Assembly (NCBI RefSeq): GCF_000153205.1
Contig: NZ_CH672427.1
Span: 3,464,596-3,528,595, forward strand
Reading direction: 5' to 3'
Length of the DNA: 64,000 bases
From: Nitrococcus mobilis Nb-231
GTDB lineage: Bacteria; Pseudomonadota; Gammaproteobacteria; Nitrococcales; Nitrococcaceae
Notes under the pieces: model-generated
The model's database searches: none
Seen by the model: only the letters and a program-made list of their open reading frames with translations
Told to the model about the DNA's origin: nothing
Made by a program: the position numbers and the translations under genes
Part shown: positions 24,782 to 33,982 of the stretch, one piece after another
Layout: each line of letters begins with the position of its first letter
How positions within the stretch are numbered: position 1 is the first letter of the stretch

Positions 24782-25814
24782 TGTTGTCGTACAGCCTGAG
24801 CTCGCGTTAGTGGAGACTATAAGACGCATCGATGAGGCGGGCCTGCAAGTCGCGCTGGTTGCCGACGACGCCCATCGTTTGCTCGGCGTGGTGACCGATG
24901 GTGATATCCGGCGCGCGATTCTGCGGGGAGTGGAGTTGCAGGCACCCACTTCAACAATCATGAACCCAAAGCCGCACACGCTGCCGCAGCATAAACCGCG
25001 CAGGGAGATCCTCGCCTATATGCGTCGGTACTCGCTGCGCCAGGTTCCTGTCGTCAATGTAGATGGCAAGCTGGTGGGTCTGGAGTTGCTCGATGCTCTG
25101 ATCGGGGCGGCCGAGTTGCCTAACGCTGTGGTGCTTATGGCCGGTGGGCTTGGTACACGGTTGAGGCCTCTTACAGAAACCTGCCCAAAGCCTTTGCTGT
25201 CGGTAGGTGGCAAGCCGATTCTGGAGCGCATTCTCGGTGCCTTTATCGAAGAAGGGTTCCGTCATTTTTACTTCGCCGTTAATTACAAAGCCGAGATGAT
25301 CATCGAACATTTCGGGGACGGAGGGCGCTGGGGGGTGCAGATCGAGTATCTCCGCGAAACTCGGCGACTCGGGACAGCGGGTGCGCTTTCGCTGCTGCCG
25401 ATATGGCCGGAGCACCCATTCTTCGTCATGAATGGTGATCTGCTAACGCAAGCCAACTTTTCACGCATGCTCGAGTTTCATGAGCAATACGGTGGTTTGG
25501 CTACGATGGCGGTGCGCGAGTATGACATTCGAATTCCGTACGGAGTGGTGCGTCTGGACGGCGATAAAATTCTGTCCATCAAGGAGAAGCCGCTTCACAG
25601 TTTTTTCGTGAATGCCGGTATCTATGTGCTCGAGCCGGAGGCGGTGGCGCATATTCCGGCCAATGACTATTGTGACATGCCGAGTTTGTTCAAGCGGTTA
25701 AACGGTGCTGGTTCGACGGCAGCCTATCCGTTGAGGGAGTACTGGTTGGATATCGGTAGGCAAGAAGAACTCGAGCGCGCTCATTCCGAGTGGACAAATC
25801 TGGAAGAGACATGA
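24768..25814 (+). CDS. ptmE: CBS-domain sugar-1-phosphate nucleotidyltransferase (PtmE type)
   Basis: A 348-residue protein with two CBS motifs (about residues 1-115: LVADDAHRLLGVVTDGDIRR and VVNVDGKLVGLELLD) followed by a nucleotidyltransferase domain (VVLMAGGLGTRLRPLTETCP). PtmE of the Campylobacter legionaminic pathway is a glucosamine-1-phosphate guanylyltransferase of this architecture, feeding GDP-GlcNAc to LegB. The start is TTG 24768, with AGGGGGAGG about 6 bp upstream and 14-bp overlap with the previous gene. Overlaps legF as ATGA. Confidence 0.84.
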   Translation: MDWRSVVVQPELALVETIRRIDEAGLQVALVADDAHRLLGVVTDGDIRRAILRGVELQAPTSTIMNPKPHTLPQHKPRREILAYMRRYSLRQVPVVNVDGKLVGLELLDALIGAAELPNAVVLMAGGLGTRLRPLTETCPKPLLSVGGKPILERILGAFIEEGFRHFYFAVNYKAEMIIEHFGDGGRWGVQIEYLRETRRLGTAGALSLLPIWPEHPFFVMNGDLLTQANFSRMLEFHEQYGGLATMAVREYDIRIPYGVVRLDGDKILSIKEKPLHSFFVNAGIYVLEPEAVAHIPANDYCDMPSLFKRLNGAGSTAAYPLREYWLDIGRQEELERAHSEWTNLEET

Positions 25815-26500
25815 ACGACGTTCCGCGTATTCTAGGCATTATTCCGGCACGCGGCGGTAGCAAGGGTGTACCAAGGAAAAATGTCCGCTGCGTCGCAGGC
25901 AAACCCCTTATCGGCTATACAATCGAGGCGGCGCAGGGGGCCTCACGCTTGTCACGGGTAGTGGTCTCTACCGAGGATGCGGAGATCTCAGCAGTAGCAC
26001 GTGCCTGTGGCGTCGAGGTTTTGCCGCGCCCCGTGGATCTCGCCGCTGACGATACGCCCGGTATCGCGCCAGTGCTCCATGCGATGGAGCAAATGTCGGA
26101 ATATGATTATGTGGTGCTGCTTCAGCCGACATCTCCACTTCGGACCGCGCTGGATATCGACGCAGCGATAGAAACCTGCATGAGCGCGCAGGCTCCAGCG
26201 TGCGTGAGCGTGAGCGAGGCTGCGCAGAGTCCGTACTGGATGTTCCGGATCGAAGCCGGCGGGAAGATGCAGCCGCTCCTTAGCGCATCGGCTGACGAGT
26301 ATTCCCGCAGGCAGAATGTTCCACCCGCCTATGCCCTCAATGGCGCGGTATACGTGGCGGTAACCGATTGGCTACGCGAACGACAAACCTTTCTCACATC
26401 CGAGACGGTTGCTTACACGATGCCGCAGGAGCGGTCGCTGGACATCGATTCCGAGTGGGATTTCCTCATCTTTGGCTTAGTGTTGGAAAAGAAGCCATGA
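25811..26500 (+). CDS. legF: CMP-legionaminic acid synthetase LegF (NeuA family)
   Basis: A 229-residue cytidylyltransferase that activates the nonulosonic acid for transfer. It has the signature IIPARGGSKGVPRKNVR, LLQPTSPLRTALDID and the C-terminal ERSLDIDSEWDF motif. ATG 25811 overlaps the ptmE stop as ATGA. Its own stop overlaps another ATG (26497), suggesting that a further gene once continued the operon. Confidence 0.92.
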   Translation: MNDVPRILGIIPARGGSKGVPRKNVRCVAGKPLIGYTIEAAQGASRLSRVVVSTEDAEISAVARACGVEVLPRPVDLAADDTPGIAPVLHAMEQMSEYDYVVLLQPTSPLRTALDIDAAIETCMSAQAPACVSVSEAAQSPYWMFRIEAGGKMQPLLSASADEYSRRQNVPPAYALNGAVYVAVTDWLRERQTFLTSETVAYTMPQERSLDIDSEWDFLIFGLVLEKKP

Positions 26501-26601
26501 TTTATATAGTGGAATCTGCTTATCAACTTAACGCAGCCGGTGGTTACCGAAGTCTCGCCTTCGTGGGAATAGCACACCGGAGTGGTGAAGCCGCCCTATA
26601 G
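26497..26601 (+). pseudogene. Interrupted gene start after legF
   Basis: An ATG at 26497 overlaps the legF stop as ATGA and begins MIYIVESAYQL, which resembles the N-terminus of polysialyltransferase/GT52-like glycosyltransferases. After about nine codons it runs into an inverted-repeat element and ends at a stop. A possible downstream piece of the same gene is EYRLRELVPITLLL...SRYL near 27055-27150, but that link is speculative. Confidence 0.4.
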
Positions 26602-26670
26602 ATGACGCTGCGATGAAGCCGAGAGGCGGGTTCATCCCGACATGACGTGATCAGCTGCGTTAAGTTGACA
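26521..26670. mobile_element. Putative 150-bp MITE-like element
   Basis: Perfect 15-bp terminal inverted repeats: TCAACTTAACGCAGC at 26523-26537 and GCTGCGTTAAGTTGA at 26654-26668, extendable with mismatches. The interior has no gene. No clear target duplication is visible. Its position within an apparently interrupted gene supports an insertion. Confidence 0.55.
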
Positions 26671-27541
26671 GGCAAATAATGGAAAGTTGTCGATTTAAGC
26701 CGAGGAGCAACCTTGATGAGGGAGCGCGCACACAAGGGATGCGTTCTGGGGCCGATCAGGGCGATCAACGGAGTTGTCAGTCTTTCCATCATTGCCTTGT
26801 GGCGGTGGGGTTGCGGCGCATCAATCAGTGGGAGAAGTTGTTCGTCAGAGCGGAGCTGATACTGTAACGATTGCACTATTTGCCTATGGCCCGTCAAACT
26901 CTTAGAGAGAAGCCCTTGCTAGTCGGTCTCTCGGTTCGCAGTTCGATGGATGGCGATACATAAGCTTCAAGCAAGTCGCCGTAGTGAATTACGTGTAATG
27001 AATCTATACTGCGGTGCGCTCATGAGAAGGTTGGCGCTGAGCTGAGTTTGGTTTCGAGTACAGGCTTCGCGAATTGGTGCCGATCACGCTGTTGCTCAAC
27101 TACTCTGCAATCGGCAAGCTCCCTAGTCGGTATCTGCGTGGAGATGCGATGGCTGTTCGATAGGAGTCAGGGTTACGGTGACCACCGAGGGTTGCACCTG
27201 ATTCCTGGCGGGGTCCGGTCCTTTCCTCGGACGCGAGCAGACGGCATGAATGCCAACGTGTGGCACATTGGCTGTAACAGCCGACCTGTGCGAGGCGAGT
27301 CCAACAAAGGTTGGTGGCAAACCGCTTTCGCTGATTTGTTTGCTGGCACAGCGGTGTACTTTGCTTATTCTTTCGCGGCTTATCCAAATAGCACCATAGA
27401 TACTCCTGCGGAGTGCGACTATTGTGGCTACCGTTTCGCTGTTCCCATCATGGGGCACAACATGATCGGCTGCCAGTTTCCGTCCGAAGAGAGTGGAGGT
27501 ATCCGGTTGCATGCCCTGTGCGGCTGGGTGGCGACCGCGAA
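26671..27541. other. Degenerate stretch between legF and the glycosyltransferase gene
   Basis: About 870 bp without a recognisable intact gene. A 165-codon open frame at 27048-27545 (with CDYCGYRF and ending CGWVATAK) resembles nothing I know and has no good ribosome site. The region probably holds the remains of one or two genes of the cluster. Confidence 0.5.
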
Positions 27542-29026
27542 ATGAACGGGATGGAGACAGGAAGCGAGATCGCTTCTCTTGCGGCCCTGCTCGAATTCGA
27601 GAACCACCCCTCACTTCTAGAGTTCGTTTGTCCTTCAACCGGAGTATTGCTTTGGCCGGCAATTCGCAACCAGGTCATCCGGTTAATGATGTCAGATTGG
27701 GTTTACACGACCCAGCCGTTGGTTCAGGTCCATGGAAGATTAGGCCTGGCTCGATCGGCCGGGGTTGCAGTGCGCGCCGTTGTCCATAATCTTACACGGC
27801 CGGCACGGCCGGCTCGTGTTCTGATGTATGCTACAGGAGCGGGCCTGATCGAGCGGGAAGGTAGTTATTTCAATCGCTATACGGGTTACTTCTCGGAAGC
27901 ACTCCGTGGAGACACATGGTCTGTCGAGGGTATTCCCTTTGATACGTGGCCTATGCCCCGCATAGACAATCGTGTCTCCTTTTCAACACCTGCGAAAACA
28001 TGGGCTTTCCTCAGAGCCAAGCTCGCACTCGGATCCAGCGAGATTCGGCAGGCGACCGAGCTGGTAACACTGGCGGAACGCCGTGCTCAGCAGGTGCTTG
28101 GCTGGCGCCTCGGCAACGCGCGTCGAAGCTGGCTGATACGCTTTTGCGCCAGGCAGCTGGCGTCATATCCTCTTCGCCGCAGAAATTTAGAGGTATGGTT
28201 GCGTCGCGTTCGGCCCCGTCTTCTACTCACTGAAGAGGGCTGTTACGGCCACATGGCGGTACTTAATGCGACTGCCCGTGAGTACGGCATCCCAGTGGCG
28301 GAATTTCAGCACGGCATAACGACGAGCGGGCACATCGCGTACAATGTTGCACCTGTTCTTGCCACGAATGCTAAGTACCGCGACACTCAGCCCAATTACT
28401 TCCTGGCTTACGGCTCGTGGTGGAATGCCCAATTTAACGCGCCAGTGAGCAAGGTTGTTGTCGGCAATCCCCACCGATCAGCGCTGCTTGAGCGCCGAGA
28501 GCGCCCCAGGGTGGAGGCGGCTCCTCTTGTATTGGTGCTCGGCGACGGCATTGAGACCGACCTATATATTGCCTTGTGCCGCGAATTGGGCGAATTGTTG
28601 CCAGCGCCATTCAAGGTTGTGTTTCGGCCGCATCCGCTAGAGCGAGATCGCGTTTTGGCGGGCAGGTGTACGAAGTTTGGCCGCGTGGCAATAGATCAAG
28701 GACGTGATATCTATCCGTCGCTCTTTAAAAGCCATGTCGTCGTCTCGGAGGTCTCCACGGGACTGTTCGAAGCGGCCGGGCTCGTCGAGCGGATCTTTGT
28801 TTGGAACACGCCCAAGAGCCGTTTCAGCCTGCCTGGGCACCCCTTCGCCCACTTTGGCACCGCGACTGAACTTGCGAACGCAATCCAGACGACCTCCGCG
28901 GGCTTTATTCGGGATTCAATGCAAAAAAGCCTCTGGGCACCGAACTGGCGAGCGCGGTTCACCCGGTTCACGGATTCCGTGATTAATGGCAACCAGGACA
29001 CCGAGACACGCCTATATTGCGAATGA
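27542..29026 (+). CDS. Putative GT-B type surface-polysaccharide glycosyltransferase
   Basis: A 494-residue soluble protein that looks like the capsule/CDP-glycerol transferase-like GT-B proteins often found in nonulosonic acid clusters. Supporting features are EFQHGITTSGHIAYN (central), FKVVFRPHPLERD and SHVVVSEVSTGLFEAAGL near the C-terminus, a typical donor-binding pattern of GT-B enzymes. I infer transfer of a nonulosonic acid or related sugar but cannot name the donor. ATG 27542 and ATG 27551 are alternative starts. Confidence 0.65.
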   Translation: MNGMETGSEIASLAALLEFENHPSLLEFVCPSTGVLLWPAIRNQVIRLMMSDWVYTTQPLVQVHGRLGLARSAGVAVRAVVHNLTRPARPARVLMYATGAGLIEREGSYFNRYTGYFSEALRGDTWSVEGIPFDTWPMPRIDNRVSFSTPAKTWAFLRAKLALGSSEIRQATELVTLAERRAQQVLGWRLGNARRSWLIRFCARQLASYPLRRRNLEVWLRRVRPRLLLTEEGCYGHMAVLNATAREYGIPVAEFQHGITTSGHIAYNVAPVLATNAKYRDTQPNYFLAYGSWWNAQFNAPVSKVVVGNPHRSALLERRERPRVEAAPLVLVLGDGIETDLYIALCRELGELLPAPFKVVFRPHPLERDRVLAGRCTKFGRVAIDQGRDIYPSLFKSHVVVSEVSTGLFEAAGLVERIFVWNTPKSRFSLPGHPFAHFGTATELANAIQTTSAGFIRDSMQKSLWAPNWRARFTRFTDSVINGNQDTETRLYCE

Positions 29027-29112
29027 AGCTTAGAGGATATTCCTGTGTGCAAAGTTGGCCATAGACGTTCGGCCCGACGCGTGGCGTGGTTATCGATGCG
29101 ACGGGGCTGCCA

Positions 29113-29721
29113 ATGACCATCGTGGACTTCGGCATGGGGAATCTCGGCTCAATTGCTAATATGATCAAAAAGGTGGGCGGGAAGCCGATGGTGACCTCTG
29201 ATCCGGAACGAATCGCTGCGGCCGAAAAGCTGATTCTGCCGGGTGTGGGAGCGTTTGATCACGGCATGAGGAGTCTTGAGGCGCTAGGCTTGGTTAGCGC
29301 CCTGGAGCAGGCTGTTAGGCAGCACAAGGCTCCGATATTGGGTGTCTGCCTTGGAATGCAGCTCATGCTCGATGCAAGTGAAGAGGGCGCTATCGCCGGC
29401 CTGGGTTGGGTGTCTGGGAAGGCGCGGCGCTTTCCCGGAGATAAGCCAGTGCTGAAGGTACCCCACATGGGCTGGAACGGCGTACGCGCCGTGAAGCTCA
29501 ATCCCCTGCTTGAGCTGAACGCCGCCGAACGGCCCCGCTTCTATTTTGTGCATTCTTATAAAGTAGAATGCGCTAGTAAGGAGGACGTGCTAGCGGTATC
29601 GAGTTACGGCGTAGAGTTCTGCTCAGCGTTTCAGCGCGAGAATATCTTCGGTGTTCAATTTCACCCCGAAAAAAGCCATATCTTTGGAATGCGGCTGTTT
29701 CAGAATTTCTTGGAGCTATAG
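29113..29721 (+). CDS. hisH2: HisH2-type glutamine amidotransferase for sugar amidination
   Basis: A 202-residue class I glutaminase similar to HisH. It has the start MTIVDFGMGNLGSI, nucleophile Cys in GVCLGMQLML, and His/Glu in FHPEKS, so the catalytic triad is complete. With HisF2 and the WbpG-type protein it supplies ammonia for conversion of an acetamido to an acetamidino group, as in the P. aeruginosa O5 cluster. ATG 29113 is chosen over GTG 29086 because homologues begin at this motif. Confidence 0.88.
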   Translation: MTIVDFGMGNLGSIANMIKKVGGKPMVTSDPERIAAAEKLILPGVGAFDHGMRSLEALGLVSALEQAVRQHKAPILGVCLGMQLMLDASEEGAIAGLGWVSGKARRFPGDKPVLKVPHMGWNGVRAVKLNPLLELNAAERPRFYFVHSYKVECASKEDVLAVSSYGVEFCSAFQRENIFGVQFHPEKSHIFGMRLFQNFLEL

Positions 29722-30483
29722 ATGTTCTTGCCTAGGGTCGTTCCATGCTTACTTCTCCACAGCAATGGCTTGGTGAAGACGAGAAGGTTCGGTTCGCCGA
29801 CCTATGTCGGAGATCCTATCAATGCGATTAAAATATTTAATGACAAGCGTGTCGACGAGCTTGTCTTTTTCGATATCGATGCGAGCCGGAATGCTGCCGA
29901 GCCCAACTATAGACTCATTGAACAGATCGCTAGCGAATGCTTCATGCCCGTCTGCTACGGTGGCGGCGTGAGAACCGTGAAACAGGCGCGGCGGATCACG
30001 AACATCGGCATAGAGAAGGTTTCGGTCAATTACGCAACGCTTACTGAGCCGGGGTTGATTCGAGAGCTGGCGAATCTGCTTGGCTCCCAATCCGTTGTTG
30101 CTTCAGTCGATATAAAAAGGAATTGGCTCGGAAAGTACCGCGTCTACGACTCAGTTCGGGGGAAGGTGACCAGGCACGAACCCTTGGCGCACATCGATAA
30201 TCTGATCGCGCAGGGCGCTGGGGAAATTTTCATTAACAATGTCGATGCCGATGGAATGCAGCAGGGCTACGATATCGGCCTCATCAGCGAGATCACACGG
30301 CGCGTCAATGTTCCGCTAATTGCCTGCGGAGGCGCCGGCTCACTGGAGCATATCCGCGCAGTAACTAAGGAGGCGGGAGCTTCTGCGGCCGCGGCTGGTA
30401 GTTTTTTTGTTTTCAAAGGTCCGCACCGGGCTGTGTTAATAAACTATCCCTCTTATAAGGAACTCGTGGAATTGCTTGCATAG
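29722..30483 (+). CDS. hisF2: HisF2-type cyclase-like partner of sugar amidotransferase
   Basis: A 253-residue (beta/alpha)8 protein of the HisF family. The N-terminus reads RVVPCLLLHSNGLVK: the position of the HisF catalytic Asp11 is Leu, while the second Asp is present in SVDIKRN. This substitution argues against a histidine-pathway role and for the HisF2 group, which channels ammonia to the WbpG-type enzyme. It starts on the base after the hisH2 stop. Confidence 0.88.
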   Translation: MFLPRVVPCLLLHSNGLVKTRRFGSPTYVGDPINAIKIFNDKRVDELVFFDIDASRNAAEPNYRLIEQIASECFMPVCYGGGVRTVKQARRITNIGIEKVSVNYATLTEPGLIRELANLLGSQSVVASVDIKRNWLGKYRVYDSVRGKVTRHEPLAHIDNLIAQGAGEIFINNVDADGMQQGYDIGLISEITRRVNVPLIACGGAGSLEHIRAVTKEAGASAAAAGSFFVFKGPHRAVLINYPSYKELVELLA

Positions 30484-30577
30484 AACCCAGCAACTGTTCC
30501 GCGAACTGCTGTAGCACCGTACGGCCCTGCATGTTCCATGCTCAGAGCATCAATTTTTTTTATCTAGGCCATGAGAT

Positions 30578-31696
30578 ATGAGTACGAGTTACCAGACCTG
30601 TTCCCGCTGCATAATGGATAGTACGGATCCGGATATCGTCTTCGACGAGCACGGTGTCTGCAACCATTGCTATCGCTATGATGATCAGGTGCGCCGCCGC
30701 ACCTTTCCGGCGGCAGAACGCCAGGGCCGGCTGGACGCATTGGTAGCTAGAATAAAAGAGCAAGGAAAGCGCAAGCCGTACGATTGTGTCATTGGTGTGA
30801 GCGGTGGCGTTGACAGTACCTATGTCGCCTACCTCACCAAGCAACTTGGCTTGCGGCCCCTCGCAGTTCACTTCGATAATGGCTGGGATTCGGAGTTTGC
30901 CGTTGCGAATATCGAGAAGACCCTAGATCGTTTGAGTATCGACCTCTACACTTACGTTGTCGACTGGGAAGAATTCAAGGATCTGCAGCTCTCATTTCTG
31001 AAAGCCTCGACGCCGGATGGCGAGGTGCCTACTGATCATGCCATCGTCGCGTTGCTATACCGGATGGCAGCGAAGTATGGCGTGAAGCATATTCTGTTAG
31101 GTACTAATGTGGCGAGCGAGGCCATCATGCCCATCAAATGGGGCTATGGCTACTCGGATTACCGCTATATAAAAGGGGTCCAACGCCAATTCGGTTCTCG
31201 TAAGCTGAAAAGCTACCCGCATTACACCTTGCCGAAGCTGTTTGAGTATATGGTATTACGCCGGATAAAAATAGTACCAATCCTTGATTACGTCGATTAT
31301 AGAAAGGAAGTTGCGATAAAAATAATTCAGGATGAGTTCGACTGGAAAGACTACGGCGGCAAGCATCACGAATCTGTATACACGCGTTTTTACCAGTCTT
31401 ATATACTTCCGCGTAAATTCAATATCGATAAGCGGCGGGCGCATAACGCGAATCTCCTGCTTTCCGGGCAGATTACTCGTTCCGAAGCCCTTCAGGGACT
31501 AGAAGCTCCTGCGTATCACGAAATGGCTATGCAAGAGGAGCTTGAATACGTAATTAAGAAGTTAGGTATTACAGAAGAAGAGTTTGAGCGCCTGATGGAG
31601 TTGCCGGTACAGACATTCTTCGATTATTCCTCTAACTACAAGACACTTAGTCAAGTGAAGTATTTCATGGGGCGACGTAAGGCCGAAAAAGCCTAG
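30578..31696 (+). CDS. wbpG: N-acetyl sugar amidotransferase, WbpG/PseA type
   Basis: A 372-residue PP-loop ATPase. It has a zinc-ribbon-like N-terminus (CSRCIMDST and CNHCYRY), the pyrophosphate loop GVSGGVDSTYVAYL, and the downstream block LGTNVASEAIMPIKWGYGYS. Together with HisH2 and HisF2 it makes acetamidino sugars. In this cluster the target could be the legionaminic acid N-acyl group (giving acetimidoyl legionaminate, known in Legionella) or the 3-acetamido group made by the wbpBDE-type genes. Confidence 0.9.
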   Translation: MSTSYQTCSRCIMDSTDPDIVFDEHGVCNHCYRYDDQVRRRTFPAAERQGRLDALVARIKEQGKRKPYDCVIGVSGGVDSTYVAYLTKQLGLRPLAVHFDNGWDSEFAVANIEKTLDRLSIDLYTYVVDWEEFKDLQLSFLKASTPDGEVPTDHAIVALLYRMAAKYGVKHILLGTNVASEAIMPIKWGYGYSDYRYIKGVQRQFGSRKLKSYPHYTLPKLFEYMVLRRIKIVPILDYVDYRKEVAIKIIQDEFDWKDYGGKHHESVYTRFYQSYILPRKFNIDKRRAHNANLLLSGQITRSEALQGLEAPAYHEMAMQEELEYVIKKLGITEEEFERLMELPVQTFFDYSSNYKTLSQVKYFMGRRKAEKA

Positions 31697-31703
31697 ATCG
31701 TCA

Positions 31704-32783
31704 ATGCGAACCAAGATCCCACCTACTATTAGAGTAAGTACGCTGATGGCGTGCAGTTATATTTTAGTGGGTGTGCTTTTTTTTGTATTAATCGGAAATG
31801 CGGCCTTAAATGGGAAGGTTGATCTTCAGTTCTTTGCAGACTCGCTGACTTACGCAAGCGCTGCGGAGGAGTGGCGGTTTGGCGATTTTTATAGTTTGGT
31901 GGGTGTAAATAAGAACTACCTTGGGCCCGTGCTTATCTTTAGGGCGCTTTTCATGGAGCATTGGGCAGTGTTGGTGTTCAATGCGGGTTTGTTTTTGATT
32001 AGTCTTGCCTTGCTCGGGAAAAACAACTTAGTTGATCGACGTGTTTTAGTTTTTACCCTTGCTTTAAGCCCGATAACGTTTTCGAGTTTACTTTCCATCA
32101 ATAAAGAGATTTTGTCTTTATTCGTTGTGGCATTGCTGATCTGTAACATCAGTCGGAAAAGCTTCGCTATTACCTTGTTTGCGATAGTAGTTTCATTTTT
32201 CGTTAGATGGCAGATGACAGTTTTTGTATTTGCCTTAGTTCTGCTTGACTCCCGTATTAATCCGGTTTTCAAGTCTCGTTGGTTAACATTAATAGGTGCT
32301 TTGGCTGGGCTTTCTATAGTGTATCCGTTAACGCTTTCACTCTTTAGTCATACAGATGCCGTTGCTGCTCTGGGCGCTGCGGAGAGTGAAGGGAGCGGAT
32401 TGTATTCGATGATGATAAAAATACAGAACATGGGTGGATATTTCATCGTATTTATCCCAAAAGTGTTGCAGAGCATGTTTGGGCTTGCAGCAAAAGTTGG
32501 AAATATCGATAGTTTAGGGTTTTATAATAGTATAGTAGTGGGTTTACATTCAGTTGTTGCTTTTCTGTTGTTTTTATTTTTATTGGTTTTGAGGCGGTTC
32601 TCGTTACAGAATGATGCCATATTTATGGCAATGTTGTATTGTGCAATATTCGGGCTTTCTCCAATTTATGCTCCACGGTACTATTATCCTGCATTCGTGA
32701 TGATGTGTTTCGCGTTGTCGATGCGTAGAAGAAGCGGCCATATAAAGTTTCGAGATAGTGATTCGAATGTAAAATGCCGTTGA
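31704..32783 (+). CDS. Putative O-antigen polymerase (Wzy-like)
   Basis: A 359-residue membrane protein with about 9-11 hydrophobic segments and a markedly lower GC content than its neighbours (many TTT, ATA and TTA codons), both typical of Wzy polymerases. A loop of charged residues follows the first segments (FADSLTYASAAEEW) and the block RYYYPAFVMMCFALSM is near the C-terminus. No other Wzy candidate is present in the cluster. Sequence identity among Wzy proteins is too low for a firmer call. It overlaps the next gene by 10 bp. Confidence 0.7.
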   Translation: MRTKIPPTIRVSTLMACSYILVGVLFFVLIGNAALNGKVDLQFFADSLTYASAAEEWRFGDFYSLVGVNKNYLGPVLIFRALFMEHWAVLVFNAGLFLISLALLGKNNLVDRRVLVFTLALSPITFSSLLSINKEILSLFVVALLICNISRKSFAITLFAIVVSFFVRWQMTVFVFALVLLDSRINPVFKSRWLTLIGALAGLSIVYPLTLSLFSHTDAVAALGAAESEGSGLYSMMIKIQNMGGYFIVFIPKVLQSMFGLAAKVGNIDSLGFYNSIVVGLHSVVAFLLFLFLLVLRRFSLQNDAIFMAMLYCAIFGLSPIYAPRYYYPAFVMMCFALSMRRRSGHIKFRDSDSNVKCR

Positions 32784-33967
32784 AAGTCCTTTTTTTTCAC
32801 CCAGCAGCTTCTTTTGGGGGTGCTTCCAAGAGCTTGGTAGAACTTGTGAAGGCATTCCCTACCGGCACGGTTGAGGCTACCGTGATTTGTCCGAAAGGCT
32901 CAGTCGTCCGCGCGTTTCAGGAAGCGGGCATGAAAGTTATCGCCGCTTGGGGCCTTTCACAATGGGACAATACGCTATTCAGTTACTATCGCGGCTGGCG
33001 GTGGGGTGTGCTGTTGCGAGAGCTGGTATTCCTTCCGCATTCACTGCACGCGCTGTGGCGAGCGTGGCGCATCGGGCCTTACGATCTGATACACCTCAAC
33101 GAGGTGACGCTATTGCCGGTCGGACTTCTTGCCCAGAAATTATTGCGGCTTCCGCTCGTGGTGCATGTGCGGTCCCTGCAGCGGGGTGAAGCCCGTGATG
33201 CCCGCACGCGCTGGTTCACCCGCCACCTGCTGAATCGTGCGGATGCCGTCATAGCCATCGATGAGACAGTGCGGCGGACTCTGCCGAATCGGTTGCCGGT
33301 GCGTATCGTACACAACGGTATACGGGTTTGTCCGGAGGAGCGAGGCCAGACCGCAAAAAAGAGGTTCCGGGTGGGTATGATAGGGGGCCTGCTGAAGGTC
33401 AAGGGCGTTTATGAATTTTTTGAGGCGGCCCGTATTCTCCTGAAGGAGCGGGAAATCGACGCAGAGTTCGTGGTGGCTGGCGAGAATGCGCGGGAGCTTT
33501 CAGGGCCTATGGGCTGGCTGTTGCGGAAACTCGATCTTGGGCATGACGTGCGAGCGGACCTCGAGAGCTTTGCGAAGGCGCATAATTTGGAGGAAAGAGT
33601 TCGCTTAGTCGGTTTCGTAAACGACGTACAGTCAATCTACAAGGAACTCGATCTGCTTTGTTTTCCTTCATACCTGGATGCGGCAGGGCGGCCTGTTTTC
33701 GAGGCAGCGTTCTTTTCGGTTCCGAGCGTGGTAGCAGTGCGGAATCCTCCTTCCGACACGATCGTACAGGGGGAGACAGGGTTGTGTATCGACTATCCCG
33801 ATGCTCGCAAGTTGGCGGAGGTCATTGAGTATTTTTATCGTAACCGTGACGAATGTATACGGATGGGGGAAAATGCAAAGCGGCTTGCCCACAAAAACTT
33901 CGTCATCGAAAATAACGCAATACAGATTTATTCTATTTATGAATCGATCCTCGCGCAGCGCTCTTGA
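32774..33967 (+). CDS. Glycosyltransferase family 4
   Basis: A 397-residue GT-B glycosyltransferase. The N-terminal lobe has ASFGGASKSLVELV; the C-terminal GT4 domain has VGMIGGLLKVKGVYEFFEAA, VRLVGFVNDVQSIYKELDLL and FPSYLDAAGRPVFEAAFF, including the acidic pair region that binds the nucleotide. It would add one sugar of the repeat unit on the cytoplasmic face. The start overlaps the end of the polymerase gene. Confidence 0.88.
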   Translation: MPLKVLFFHPAASFGGASKSLVELVKAFPTGTVEATVICPKGSVVRAFQEAGMKVIAAWGLSQWDNTLFSYYRGWRWGVLLRELVFLPHSLHALWRAWRIGPYDLIHLNEVTLLPVGLLAQKLLRLPLVVHVRSLQRGEARDARTRWFTRHLLNRADAVIAIDETVRRTLPNRLPVRIVHNGIRVCPEERGQTAKKRFRVGMIGGLLKVKGVYEFFEAARILLKEREIDAEFVVAGENARELSGPMGWLLRKLDLGHDVRADLESFAKAHNLEERVRLVGFVNDVQSIYKELDLLCFPSYLDAAGRPVFEAAFFSVPSVVAVRNPPSDTIVQGETGLCIDYPDARKLAEVIEYFYRNRDECIRMGENAKRLAHKNFVIENNAIQIYSIYESILAQRS

Positions 33968-33982
33968 CATGTTGGCGCGGCA

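Noticed and set aside
26900-26990. Possible tRNA because of GGTTCGCAGTTCGATGG
   Set aside because: No acceptor stem pairing, anticodon arm or CCA-compatible end could be built around it.
27048-27545. 165-codon frame before the glycosyltransferase, with a CxxC motif
   Set aside because: No good ribosome site, odd composition and no family resemblance; kept only as part of the degenerate stretch.
29722-30483. Histidine biosynthesis HisF
   Set aside because: The catalytic Asp11 position is Leu and the neighbours are hisH2 and a WbpG-type gene, so it is the sugar-amidination paralogue.
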